Positions 1 to 19,514 of a stretch of 64,000 nt of DNA are shown here, piece after piece. A program made the position numbers and the translations under genes. The stretch's first letter is position 1. Every line of letters starts with the position of its first letter. A model generated the notes under the pieces. That model was given only the letters and a program-made list of their open reading frames with translations, searched no databases and had not been told where the DNA came from. The stretch comes from Ancylostoma caninum (lineage: Eukaryota; Nematoda; Chromadorea; Rhabditida; Ancylostomatidae), in contig JBAJFG010000163.1 of assembly GCA_037903475.1 (NCBI GenBank), forward strand, positions 1 to 64,000. Reading direction: 5' to 3'.

Positions 1-445
1 CACAACAACTTTTATACAGAGCTCATTTCTTTAAAATAGTGAATGCGTTGCTCATTTCCTGTCCAGACCGTACTGCCATGGCCCACTTATACATGTTCAC
101 ATCCCATCTCAGGCTCATCCTGCTTTGCACTAATGACGGCAATTCTACTTCTTTCATTTACCCACACCACTATCCAAATCCGAAACCTACATTCCAATCG
201 TACACTCGGTCCTGTCGCTACAGCACTGAAACACCAAAATCTGCCTCAGTAAACTATTTGTTTTAATTCAACATAGATTGTGAGAAATCCCTTAACCATC
301 GAAGCCGTCCACTTGTTGTGGAAATCACAGAAAGACAGAAATGTTGCGTCTCGTGAGGGGATCTGATGATCTCGTTCTCGTCTGAAGCCAGTATTCTATC
401 ACAAGATTTCGCAAGTTCAGCGTTCGATCAATATAAACGCTAACT
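1..445. other. No recognisable feature
   Basis: AT-leaning sequence. Only short overlapping open frames with no recognisable domain or exon signals were seen. Confidence 0.5.
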
Positions 446-607
446 TACAGAGAACTCCAAATGGACGCAGACAAGGGTCAGGACCGCGGCGCGGCTCTCT
501 TGGGCAAAGTCACGAGAGCTCAGCATAGTGTGCGCCTGCGTCTCTGCCCATGAGGGCCGTGCCGCGATCACGACTCTTGTCTATGTACGTTTGGAGTTTC
601 CTATAAG
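446..607. mobile_element. Foldback MITE, family 'ACTCCAAA' (copy 1)
   Basis: The two halves are imperfect inverted copies. The left arm starts with GAACTCCAAATGGACGCAG and the right arm ends with GTTTGGAGTTTCC; both contain GCGGC/GCCGC-rich cores. Related copies lie at about 16588-18213 (interrupted) and about 24998-25182. No coding capacity. The shape suggests a non-autonomous DNA element; the superfamily is not determined. Confidence 0.7.
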
Positions 608-1600
608 TATAGTCGCATTTCAGAAAGCAATCGATAGTTCCTAAATTTTCTTCTCGCAAGAAATTATTTTCTTCAGCTCGCCTCAGTTTGTGTGTGTACT
701 CCAGCTCCAAATTCTACCTGACGTGTCATTATCATTTGGTCTAAGTCTTCAAACACTAGCATCACCGCCCCTCCTGATCTTCGATAATTCAAAATTAGTA
801 CGAAGGTCCCATTACAAGCGACGTCAAAATACGTACCCTAAATGACAGCAACATTGACCAGTTTGACATGTGGCTACTGCTCAAGCTGTAAATTGCGGTG
901 TGGCCCATCCGAGAGAATCTTTTCTGTCCAAATGAACACACGATGCCTAACAGCATTTCTACCTCGTATCCGGAGACACCCGCTGCGATGAGCCACGCTT
1001 TTCTTTTCTCACGGTACATACACTTTCACTCCTTTCATTGTCTTAGAACCATTCAAGGCTGTCCGCCAACCCGTGGAATTATTGTTCCATTTACAAACCA
1101 CAAGGAAAGAATAATTCTCCATCATCGCTCATCCATAACAAGATTTACAATGCCTCACACAATTTTCGATCTAATCTCAAATCGGTTTTTCGAGTTTTGA
1201 AACGCCTTTGTAAGCCTACAGCATCAATTGTAATGGTGAATGTGAGTCCCGATTGTTTTACTGCATCATTTCCTTGACGTGAAACAATCCTTGCATAGCT
1301 GCACCCGGAGGGTTGCAGAACTATTGAGTGCGGAAACAAGTTCATAAGCTTCTAACAACGAACGTTACTCCTTTGTTCCATCGGTAGGTTATCAGCATGG
1401 TACTCACACCTTCCAAAATCTCTGCTGTTTAATTGTGTAACTTGCTTCTGCTGTTTTTCTGACTCAATCTTTCACTCCGAAACGTCGAGCTACTCAAACA
1501 TAACAGCTAAATAAAAGCACATACAGCTAAATTCCCGTCCAGCACCTTGCTCAGAGAAAACAATTTCTCAAAAATTTTGGCGCCCCGGATGTGGAGCAGT
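608..1600. other. Unannotated stretch
   Basis: Short overlapping ORFs occur on both strands (for example about 795-1200), but no conserved motif, splice structure or repeat was recognised. Confidence 0.4.
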
Positions 1601-1609
1601 GCTTCGTTT

Positions 1610-1990
1610 TTATTCTTTTTTCGCTGTTTTTGCTCAAAGGTCGATAAGGATATGTTTACTGGAGTTTTCCTATACGCTGAGCACGAATATAACGGCCACT
1701 CTGTATCCAAATATTGATTTATTCATTTTATCGAATTTTTCACAAATTTTGCTCAGGGGTCAGTGACCACATGTCTACAGGATACTAAGATTCTCCCGTA
1801 CGCTGAACTCGAATATAACAATCATTTTCCACCCGTGCACCTGTTTATTTATCCATCGATTCTATATGTTTTTCGTTACTTTGGCCAGTGATCTTTAAGA
1901 CATTTCTACTGAGGTTTTCCGATAAACTCAGCAGAAATATGATAACTATTTTGAAAGAATATCTCGACCTATTGACTTTATCGATTGTTT
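1610..1990. repeat. Degenerate tandem repeat, about 120 bp units
   Basis: Three diverged units each run from a TTGCTCA-like start through 'GAACTCGAATATAAC' or 'GAGCACGAATATAAC' to a 'TTTATTTAT...ATCGA' tail. They may be older relatives of the sharper array that begins near 2110. Confidence 0.5.
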
Positions 1991-2109
1991 GCTCGCCTCT
2001 GCACATGGACAAATGAGAATATGTACGCTGGGGCATTGGAACACACCACATATACAGCCAATCCCAAATATGGCGAGTTGCCACGCCTGCGGCACCACTT
2101 GCGGAAAAT

Positions 2110-2755
2110 CAATAAATCAATAACAACTCGGCGTATGGTGGCTGTTAGATTCGTGATCAGCGTGGTGAAAAACCCCTGTGAGTACGGTTCCGCTAAACTT
2201 GCAGCACAAATTGTGAAAAATCAATAAAATCAATAAATCAATAACCCGCGGTGCAAAGTGGCCTTGAGATTTGCGATCAGCCTGGTGAAAAACCCCTGTA
2301 GGTACGGTTTCGCTAAACTTGCAGCACAAATTGTGAAAAATCAATAAATCAATAACCCCGCGGTGCAAAGTGGCCCTCAGATTCGTGATCAGCGTGGTGA
2401 AAAACCCCTGTAGGTACGGTTCCGCTAAACTTGCAGCACAAATTGTGAAAAACCAATAAAATCAATAAATCAATAACCCGCGGTGCAAAGTGGCCCTCAG
2501 ATTCGTGATCAGCGTGGTGAAAAACCACTGTAGGTACGGTTCCGCCAAACTTGCAGCACAAATTGTGAAAAATCAATAAAATCAATAAATCAATAACCCG
2601 CGGTGCAAAGTGGCCTTGAGATTCGTGATCAGCGTGGTGAAAAACCCCTGTAGGTACGGTCCCGCTAAACTTGCAGCACAAATTGTGAAAAATCAATAAA
2701 ATCAATAGATCAAAAGCCCCGCGGTGCAAAGTGGCCCTCAGATTCGTGATCAGCG
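2110..2755. repeat. Tandem repeat, about 120 bp unit, just over 5 copies
   Basis: Units share GCGGTGCAAAGTGGCC, then GATCAGCGTGGTGAAAAACC, GTAGGTACGGTTCCGC and a tail of AATCAATAAA/AATCAATAAATC. Unit starts fall near 2131, 2250, 2359, 2480, 2600 and 2722. The copies are nearly identical, which implies recent expansion or homogenisation. The unit keeps a minus-strand frame open, so it generates spurious ORFs of 83 and 126 codons. Confidence 0.9.
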
Positions 2756-2799
2756 TGGTGGATTATCCCAGTACGCCCGTTTCGATTTGGATTGGAGCT

Positions 2800-2860
2800 G
2801 AACTAAGAAAAATCGATAAAATCGATCGATAAATCGATATCCGTATCGATACTATCCAAT
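2800..2860. repeat. ATCGAT-rich short repeat tract
   Basis: Clustered ATCGATA/ATCGAT motifs directly follow the 120-bp array. A similar ATCGAT-rich patch lies near 53970-54070. Confidence 0.4.
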
Positions 2861-3284
2861 GAGTAGTGTCCTAGGCCCTCCGCCCTATTCGGATGGTCTC
2901 CCATGTTTCCAAGGCCCCTGCTCCACCATCTTGCTCACAGATGCATTCCTGTAGTTTGAATTTGGCGCCACGCGCGCTGTCCAGATTTTTGAAAAAAAGT
3001 GTCGTAAGCGGTTCTATGTTTTATATATAGATATGAATTGCAACCAGCAACATGTACGCAGCACAATGAAGGGGGACTCAAAGTTGCAAATGTGTTTCAA
3101 TCTTCGAGGCAAAAAGGGCTGTCATGAAGTGGCTCGTGCACACAAAGCGGGGTGGAGCGGTTCATCCTCGAGATTTTTGGTGGTAGAGTTGCATGGGGCT
3201 TCGTGAGACCTCCCACTCCGAGCGGCCATGTCATCTGATTTTTGTAGGGACGTCCGGGCACATGCCCGGCCGCGCCAGCCTCCC

Positions 3285-3475
3285 ATTGTTGCCTGGCCAG
3301 TTTCCGGGTGTTGCCTGGCCAGTTTCCGGGTTTTGCCCGGCCAGTTTCCGGGTGTTGCCTGGCTAGTTTCCGCGTGTTGCCTGGCCAGTTTCCGGGTGTT
3401 CGTGGTTGCCTGATCAGATTCCGGGGCTGAATTTCCTGACCAGTTCCCGGGTGTTGCCTGGCCAGTTTCCGGCTC
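3285..3475. repeat. 22-bp minisatellite
   Basis: Repeated unit TTGCCTGGCCAGTTTCCGGG plus TG, about 7-8 imperfect copies. It reads through in several frames and makes false P/T/G-rich ORFs of 126-140 codons on the minus strand. Confidence 0.9.
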
Positions 3476-3499
3476 TTGCGTGCCTGGCCAGCAGGCAAG

Positions 3500-4140
3500 C
3501 ACGTCTGCTGGCCAGGCAACGAGACCCGTAAAATGTTCAGGCGGCGGACTTCAGAGTTGTGGAAGCAGGCGTCGCGAAAACACCTTTTGTCCGTGATTGC
3601 AGACGGCCAGCTGATACAGTATCCAATTCCAATCCATGGAAATCATCAAAGCCTATTCTTGTCTCCATTTGTTTTCATTGCAAAGAAAGGTTACATCCAA
3701 TGTATTCCATAACGATACCGCGTCCTGTAAGGTCTCGTGAAAATAGGGGAGAGGCGAACAATAATATTTGGGGAATTTCGTTGGAGCAGTGGTGGACAAC
3801 TGAACCAAATTGACTACTAGAGACTTCGTGACTTCGCTATTTGGTGGTTGTGCCTTTCATCGTTGTCCAGTCGGTGTAGTTTTCTTAAAGTTCTGCTTTG
3901 AGAACGAAAACTCACAGTAGCACTGAGTCCTGCAAAGTTCGGCTGCCGTCTGGGCCCGCCCCTTTGGAACAGTTGTCGCTGACGACTGTCGGAAACAACA
4001 TTCGAACTCGGTGAGTTTCATCACCTTGCGCTGGAGAGTTGGCTCTCTTCTGTGAGTTGTATCCTTCATTTCACACTTGTTGGTTCAACCTAGAGTCGTT
4101 TTTGTTGATACGAATCCTCAGGTGAAGTTGTTTCTTCATT
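3500..4140. other. Region upstream of spg-7, no gene seen
   Basis: Contains only short overlapping ORFs. It should include the promoter of the spg-7/RPC7 operon, but no core promoter motif could be assigned by eye. Confidence 0.4.
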
Positions 4141-4147
4141 TTCAGGG
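4139..4147 (+). promoter_or_regulatory. Probable spliced-leader trans-splice acceptor of spg-7
   Basis: A pyrimidine-rich tract ends in TTTTCAG at 4145, two bases before the ATG at 4148. No in-frame upstream exon is needed. This is the usual SL1-type layout in rhabditid nematodes; which leader is used cannot be read from the sequence. Confidence 0.65.
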
Positions 4148-13638
<9,491 letters not shown>

Positions 13639-13818
13639 CGAAAGTATCTCAGCCATGTCCCCTCTAGTTTGCTACATAGTCTCTGATATTAGGTGCAGTT
13701 ATGGGCGAGCCGTGTGGAGCGTGACATCACTTCTCATTGTCAGGCCATCCGCTCAGTTGTTATTTAGAGCTGTTTGTTACGTCATTTCACTACAAAATGT
13801 ATGTTGAAATGCTGTTCA

Positions 13819-13824
13819 AATAAA
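13819..13824 (+). terminator. Poly(A) signal of spg-7
   Basis: AATAAA 181 bases after the stop codon and about 128 bases before the acceptor of the next gene. Confidence 0.75.
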
Positions 13825-13940
13825 TGTACAGATATTTGAATCAGTTCTTTTGAGTGAATCGGTGTGATATCACCAAGTAACTGTGACATTCGTGGTTTGT
13901 AGTAGTTCTATATACAAAGTCAATTTAGAAATTTCACTCA

Positions 13941-13953
13941 TCCTTATTTCAGT
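13941..13953 (+). promoter_or_regulatory. Trans-splice acceptor of the RPC7-like gene (SL2-type expected)
   Basis: CCTTATTTCAG ends at 13952, one base before ATG at 13954. The spacing of about 110-130 bases from the upstream poly(A) signal is typical of nematode operons, where downstream genes receive SL2-like leaders. Confidence 0.65.
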
Positions 13954-15273
13954 ATGGGAGGGCGTGGTCGTGGCAGGGGGAGTGGACCAGGTACGACTGT
14001 ACGGGCCGTTGCTCAAGCTCTGGGGATTGCTAGGAATGACATGGCCACTTATGCTAATCAAAGAACCGTTGAAGATCCACCAGATTATCCGGTAGGTCAA
14101 AGTTTGTGGCAAGTTTGGACGTATTTTCATGTGAAGTATCGGTCAACATTTTGGCTAGGTTAGGTTATCTATGTAGAAAACTTCGTTTTTATGGTTCCAT
14201 TCCCAATCGAAGCCATTGATCCATGCGTTTATGGAGGCTTGCATCCTATTGATGGTATTTATTTAACCTTTTTTTTTTTGATACATGAACAACAATCCTG
14301 AGCAAAACATGACCATGAGAATGAGAACTGTGAAGATCTGTGGTCTAAGTATAACCTTAGCCACTTGTTCGAAGGAGGCCAATTATCAGATAAACACCAA
14401 AAGAAGCAAACAGCATCACGTCTTTGTGTGTTTGTCGCATGTTTTGGGCCATCTCACTATTAGATATATAACTTCGCCTAAAAATCCCGAAGTCAGTAAA
14501 ATCTCAAACAAGAAAGTATATTTATTACTTCCAGATTGTACAACGAGCCCTTATCCCTCTTGAACTATCCAACGAGTTGCAGTACCTTTCAGAATTGAAG
14601 CTAGAGTTAATTAATAGGTAATTAAATAATAGGTTTGAATTTGATAGTTCTGCCGATCGTCGAAACATTCTCATGTTCAGGTTTCAAGAATCTCCGTTTT
14701 ATTTGGATAACGTACAAGTGAAAGATATAAGGCGATATACTGACAAGTACAACGAGGTGCATAGGGAGGTGCTTCAACCAGGTTAATGTACCAAGAATTC
14801 GGGATTTCTTTGCCTGTTCCTGAAGGCTGTATAAGATATTCAGTAGACGTAGCGAGTGATATTAAACTGATATCATTCTCTTATACAGACTTCTCCCGTC
14901 TACCAGAAGAGCTGTGCTGGCGGCATAGGAGTGATCAACCGAGTAGCGCGAAGAGGCGTAAAATAGAAGATACAACCGAAATTATTCAACAAAGGCTAAA
15001 GACGTTGGAACAAGCTGAGCAGCAGAATGAGAACGAAGAAGAAATAGAAGTAGCTTGTGGTTTCCAGTTTAGTCAGTTGTGTCGTTGATTATGATTCACT
15101 CTGTTCAGGACGAAGAAGGCTCTGAAAAGTCAGAGGAACCCCCAGGTAGCAATATACCGTCAGATGAGGACTTCGGTGAAGAAGACAACGACTACTGTAC
15201 CACGTACTTTGATAATGGAGAAGGGTACGGAGATGTTGGATCTGATGATAATATGGACGGAGAAGAATATTAA
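13954..15273 (+). CDS. RNA polymerase III subunit RPC7/POLR3G-like
   Basis: Small acidic subunit of RNA polymerase III that joins the initiation subcomplex in the nucleus. Exons 13954-14091, 14535-14617, 14681-14781, 14889-15049 and 15109-15273 give 648 nt, 215 aa, with consistent phases. The protein starts MGGRGRGRGSGPG, the Gly/Arg-rich start seen in this family. It has a middle region ending in basic SSAKRRK and a very acidic C-terminus rich in E, D and G (DEDFGEEDNDY). Length is close to the human protein (about 220 aa). The call rests on this architecture, not on an alignment. Probably downstream cistron of spg-7. Confidence 0.8.
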
Positions 15274-16025
15274 AGGCCTTAGCCCTGTTGGTTTTAGTTG
15301 ATTTTATATATTTCCAATCTGTTTAATCTGTGATTTGTTTTATTGTTATGGTGGATTCAATGTGTTGATCTCCTCTGTTTGTTTTCTTTGTGATGTATGT
15401 TCTCAAGATTTATAAAAATGTCCCGAAATATTCCGTCAGCTAAGCACAGAATCACTGCAGATGCAAGCGTGCAATTTACAATACAATACTATTTGAATTT
15501 ATTCATCTATCTGGTTGTAGTCAGTGAGCTCTGTAAACATGAACAAAAAATGGCACGGATTAGCGCATCCCCTACCTGTCTTTAGGATGCCCTTCTGGTG
15601 TTCAGCTAATCCCCGTTGAGGATTGCTGCACAATTGGCCACGTAAGTCTGCCTTATGAGGCGAGTCTATGACTCCTCAAAAAAAGTTAAATGACCAATTA
15701 TTGCTCTAAACCAGAAGACTAGGATTTGATCTCATTGTTAGCGAAATTTGTGTGAAGCTTCTTCTTAGCAATGCACCGACGGCAGTCTAGTTTGCCTCTC
15801 AAAAGTCGCTGATCACCAGAGTTCTGAAGCTTTTGCCAGACAAGTCTTCGAAAGCGCTATCACAAACACAGAGTTAATCTCTCGGCAGTGGATTCTCGAG
15901 AAGCTACAACGACATACTGCAGATAATACTTCAACAGTGCTTGGTTGACTCAGCACGTCACCTCTTTTCGAGATTTCTCAGTGAGGACCAACAAATAGGA
16001 TGAAAATGTAGGACAATTCCGTTTG
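15274..16025. other. Unannotated stretch after the RPC7-like gene
   Basis: AT-rich. The first part should contain the 3' UTR, but no perfect AATAAA was noticed close to the stop. No gene seen. Confidence 0.4.
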
Positions 16026-16245
16026 AGGGCAATTTATACTAGATGCGTGCGTTTGACGCGAGCGCGTCTATATGATGAAGGATAGGGCCAACCGCATCGC
16101 TGACGCAGCTCAGACGCACGCGTATGCGGCCTTGCAATGGCAGTGCGTTGATCTCGTTGAGGATTTGCATGCCCGGCTTTTAGGGCTTTCATGGAAAATC
16201 CTCCGCAAATGGATGCTTGCGTCTGACATGTGCACCTAGCCTTTT
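16026..16245. mobile_element. MITE with GATGCGTGCGTTTGACGC end (copy 1)
   Basis: The left end GGCAATTTATACTAGATGCG and following 'GATGAAGGATAGGGCCA' match, in inverted orientation, the right end of the element at 40738-41171. The opposite end contains GTCTGAC/AGACGCA-type sequence. Non-coding. Confidence 0.65.
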
Positions 16246-16681
16246 ACAGAACTAAGAATCATGAACGCTTAACCAAGTGGAATCGGGTTAGCAAACCAAC
16301 TTTCACGTTCTACGTCGTTTAACATTAAGTAACTCTAGGATAACCAATCACACTAGTCATCTGTTTTGCGTGGTTAAGGTTCCATAAATCCCAGCCAAGG
16401 CGACTCAAGTGATCGAGATCCACAGCATGCGCTCCACCTCATGCAGCGTGACCCTCTAGCTTTCTCTGCATCCACACATTTCATTGTTATCATCGTTCTG
16501 ATTCTTTTTCAATAGCTCTTGCTTTTGTTCTAACCTGTAATCTGCAGCAGAAATGCAGCCCGGACAGCGTAATTGGTCGAGTATATATACAGGGAATTCC
16601 AAATGTACGCAGACAAGAGTCGGGACCGCGGCGCGGCTCTCTCGGGCAGAGTCACGGGAGCTCAGCATAGTGTATGTACAT

Positions 16682-17531
16682 TATACTTGGGAATATTCGA
16701 TGATTTTTCAATTATTCGAACTTTCGAATTATTCGAATATTGCCCAATTTCAATCATTCGAAATATGAATAAATCGAATATCGCAGTTTTCGCAATGTGC
16801 GAATGAACGAATTATTCGAATATCAAGTATTTTTGGCTGCCCGAATGAATGAATAGTTCGAATAGAGGGATATTCCGGCAGACCGAATGAATGAATATAT
16901 TCGATTCGAACATTCGGTTTTCTTTTTCAAATTTTATTGGCATTGCATTTAACAAACCATCATGAGAGTATTAAATTCTCACATTTTCCTTATATTTGCC
17001 TACACATAGAAATCTCAGGAGATCTGACTATATAAATATATATGCCTAAAATAATTTTCATTTCGTCTGTCCTTCGATTTCTCAAAAGTCTTCTTCCACT
17101 TCCTCTCCAGAGAATAAGGTTCTTGTAGAGTGTAGCGCATGTTCCCATCCCCTTATTTATATTTATCCTGGTAGGCGTGCTTTACCGCCATAAACAACCT
17201 CCATAACTTGCTATGGTAAAGGTCAGCCTTGAGGTACGTTATGATAGGCTATTTGCCTGAGATGCATGGTACTGCAACGCACATTCAAGGCATGACCTCG
17301 TTATACGATGCTGCGCGCTCTCCTTCTTCGACATCATAATAGTTCAGAGTTCGAATAACACCGTTTCTCTCAGTCGAATGAACGAATTATTCGAATAACC
17401 TATGTTTTGAGAACCCCGAATGAATGAATTGTTCGAATTTGCTCTCTTCTCGAAAAACCGAATAAATGAATTATTCGAATATTCGAACATTCGAACATTT
17501 CTTCGAATATATTCGATTCGGTCACAAGTAT
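16682..17531. mobile_element. ATTCGAA-array element (hAT-like, non-autonomous)
   Basis: Both ends (about 16690-16915 and 17345-17520) are arrays of ATTCGAA/TTCGAAT/GAATGAATGAAT motifs facing each other. The termini are opposed TATACTTGGG / CACAAGTATA. The centre is AT-rich without coding capacity. With the adjoining palindrome it lies inside an 8-bp ATGTACAT target duplication. A decayed fragment of similar motifs lies at 47475-47670. Confidence 0.65.
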
Positions 17532-18133
17532 AGTGTATTGTCCTTGTCACCACGGAACAAACTTCTGCAGCAGCACGGCCACGGCGGAGGCCGCCGCGCA
17601 GCTGCGCCGCAACACCGCCGCGAGGCTGTTGCGGGCGGCGTGGCGGGCATTTTGCCAGCCTGCTGATCTATCGATTACCTCATTGCCGCCGGATTTCTTC
17701 TGTTTTTGTTAGTTTTTCTTAGAGTTTTTCACATTTTCTTTTCTGTCTCGTTAATTTTTCATCCATTCCAGGCCAGAAGGGATTCTAATGCTATGTCAGA
17801 TTTTGAAAACAATGAATAGACAAAGCATCTCACAAAGAGCTGTAAAAAGTCAGAAAGTAAAACTTGCCGTCGTTCTTCATTCCTTCTGGCCTGGAAAAGA
17901 TGAAAATCAACGAGACAGGGAAAAAATATAAAAAAACATGAAGAAGAACGAACAAAAACGGCGGAAATCCGGCCGCAATGAAGTAATCGATAAATCAGCC
18001 GGCTGCCAAAGCTGGCAAAATGCCCGCCACGCCGCCCGCAACAGCCTCGCGGCGGTGTTGCGCCGCAGCTGCGCGGCGGCCTCCGCCGTGGCCGTGCTGC
18101 TGCAGACGTTTGTTCCGTGGTGACAAAGACTAT
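17532..18133. mobile_element. Large palindromic element
   Basis: Arms of about 190 bp (17545-17740 and 17935-18130) are near-perfect inverted copies. They share CACCACGGAACAAAC, GCAGCAGCACGGCC and GGCGGCGTGGCGGGCATTTT, separated by about 195 bp. The arms are very GC-rich next to the AT-rich ATTCGAA element. Open frames across the arms (for example 163 codons, minus) are by-products. Confidence 0.8.
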
Positions 18134-18213
18134 ATGTACATACGCCTGCGTCTTTGCCCATGAGAGCCGCGCCGCGATCTCGACCCTTGTCTGGGTACAT
18201 TTGGAGTTTCCTA

Positions 18214-18361
18214 TACAGTCCTTCTCAAAAATACTTGCCTCACGCTTCACCGCCCATCTGGTAAGCCGCGCCGCATCACCTATGCATTATCATACGCGGT
18301 GTGACGTGGTCAACCTGACGGACGATTCAGTGTGAGGCAAGACTTTTTGAGAAAGACTGTA
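18214..18361. mobile_element. Tc1/mariner-type MITE (copy B)
   Basis: Element 18216-18359 flanked by TA. Ends are CAGTCCTTCTCAAAAATAC and the inverted TTTTTGAGAAAGACTG. It abuts the end of the interrupted ACTCCAAA element. Confidence 0.85.
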
Positions 18362-18504
18362 CATGCAAACCTTCTATAAATATCCTTGCCTCATTGCCCA
18401 TCAGCTCGTCCACGCCACACTATGTATGATAATGCATACTAGGTGATGTGGAATGAGCTGACGGGTGGTGCAGCGTGAGGCAAGGATTTTTGAGAAAGAC
18501 TGTA
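18362..18504. mobile_element. Tc1/mariner-type MITE (copy C), adjacent to copy B
   Basis: Right end GATTTTTGAGAAAGACTG followed by TA (18503-18504); left end eroded but keeps ATCCTTGCCTCA. It shares the intervening TA with copy B, as expected if one inserted at the edge of the other. Confidence 0.7.
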
Positions 18505-18949
18505 CATAAGACATAGGAAGTATTGAAGCATCTCGCAGTTGCTGCCATCCCATCGTCAATTGCTACGCAAACTTCTCTCCTTCTAACGGAAATTAAAGGA
18601 GAATGGCAGCAAATGATGGGGGGATGACAGAAACTGCAAAGAGATGCCCTTATGCTTTGCACTCCATTTAATACGCGCGGTTCAGGCTGAGTTTCTGCTG
18701 CACGGCTATCAAGTTCTCTGATAACTGTGCAGCACGAAAGCAGCCCGAACGGCGTCATGGCTCGAGTAGAAACCCTAGCAGCAACTGTTCTCAGTTGCTG
18801 ACATCCCTCAGCAGTTGCTGCTAAAGGGTGAAAACGTTCCTACTCGAACCATTACACCATTCGAGCTGCGTTCGTGCTGCACACTTATCAGAGTTAAGGT
18901 TTCCTGAAGAAGACAAGCACTGTTCCACTTGTTCTGCCCCAAAATCTCA

Positions 18950-19380
18950 AAATCAAACTTTGTCTAGGGGGGTTATTTGACATGCTGATCATGAATATCA
19001 CATTGATTTTGCACGGTAGCCCCATTTGGGTAGGGTTACGGTGGGGTAAGGATAAGTATGGTATCTCACAAAAACACCTGAATTTTTGTTCACGGGGTTT
19101 TTTTTTTGACATGCTGAGCACGAATATCATGCTCATTTTGCACCGTGACCCCATTTGGGTAGGGTTACGGTGGGGTAAGGGTAAGTATGGTGTCTCCCAA
19201 AGACACCTGAATTTTTGACTGTGGGGGTTTTTTGACACGCTGATCACGAATATCACATTGATTTTGCATGGCAACCCAATTTGGGTAGGGTTGGGGTAAG
19301 TGCAGTAGCCAACCAGATCCGTCCGTAGTTTGCCCTGGGGGTTTCCTCACGTGTTGAACACGAATGTCAGACTAGTTTTG
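18950..19380. repeat. Tandem repeat, about 125 bp unit, 3-4 copies
   Basis: Units share GCTGATCATGAATATCA-type starts, CCCCATTTGGGTAGGGTTAC, GGTGGGGTAAG and ACACCTGAATTTTTG. An inverted pair of related sequence occurs at 36835-37125. Confidence 0.85.
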
Positions 19381-19474
19381 CAAGTGAATCACCGACTTGC
19401 CCTGGAAACTTACAAACAAGCACGAGTAGAAAAAATTTTATCCAAGAAGGTAAACTAGGTTCGATGCGGTAGGT

Positions 19475-19490
19475 GGCCCTAAAGAGGGCC
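19475..19490 (-). terminator. Histone-type 3' stem-loop behind the transposase ORF
   Basis: On the minus strand the sequence reads GGCCCTCTTTAGGGCC: a 6-bp GGCCCT/AGGGCC stem with a CTTT loop, 24 bases after the transposase stop codon. Size, composition and position match the stem-loop that ends replication-dependent histone mRNAs; from memory, C. elegans histone loops begin with C. Function here is inferred. Confidence 0.6.
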
Positions 19491-19514
19491 CTTGGGTCAA
19501 GAAGCTAGTCTCCG

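Larger units (their letters stand above)
16588..18213. mobile_element. Interrupted foldback MITE, 'ACTCCAAA' family (copy 2), host of nested insertions
   Basis: The left arm (GGAATTCCAAATGTACGCAG, to 16681) and the right arm (about 18141-18213, ending TTTGGAGTTTCC) correspond to the two halves of the intact copy at 446-607. The interior 16682-18133 is foreign and flanked by an exact 8-bp duplication ATGTACAT (16674-16681 and 18134-18141). Confidence 0.8.

Noticed and set aside
2349..2729. 126-codon minus-strand ORF of 40-residue repeats
   Set aside because: A product of the 120-bp tandem array; no conserved domain and no splice context.
3097..3519. 140-codon minus ORF rich in Pro, Gly and Asn
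   Set aside because: Entirely generated by the 22-bp minisatellite.
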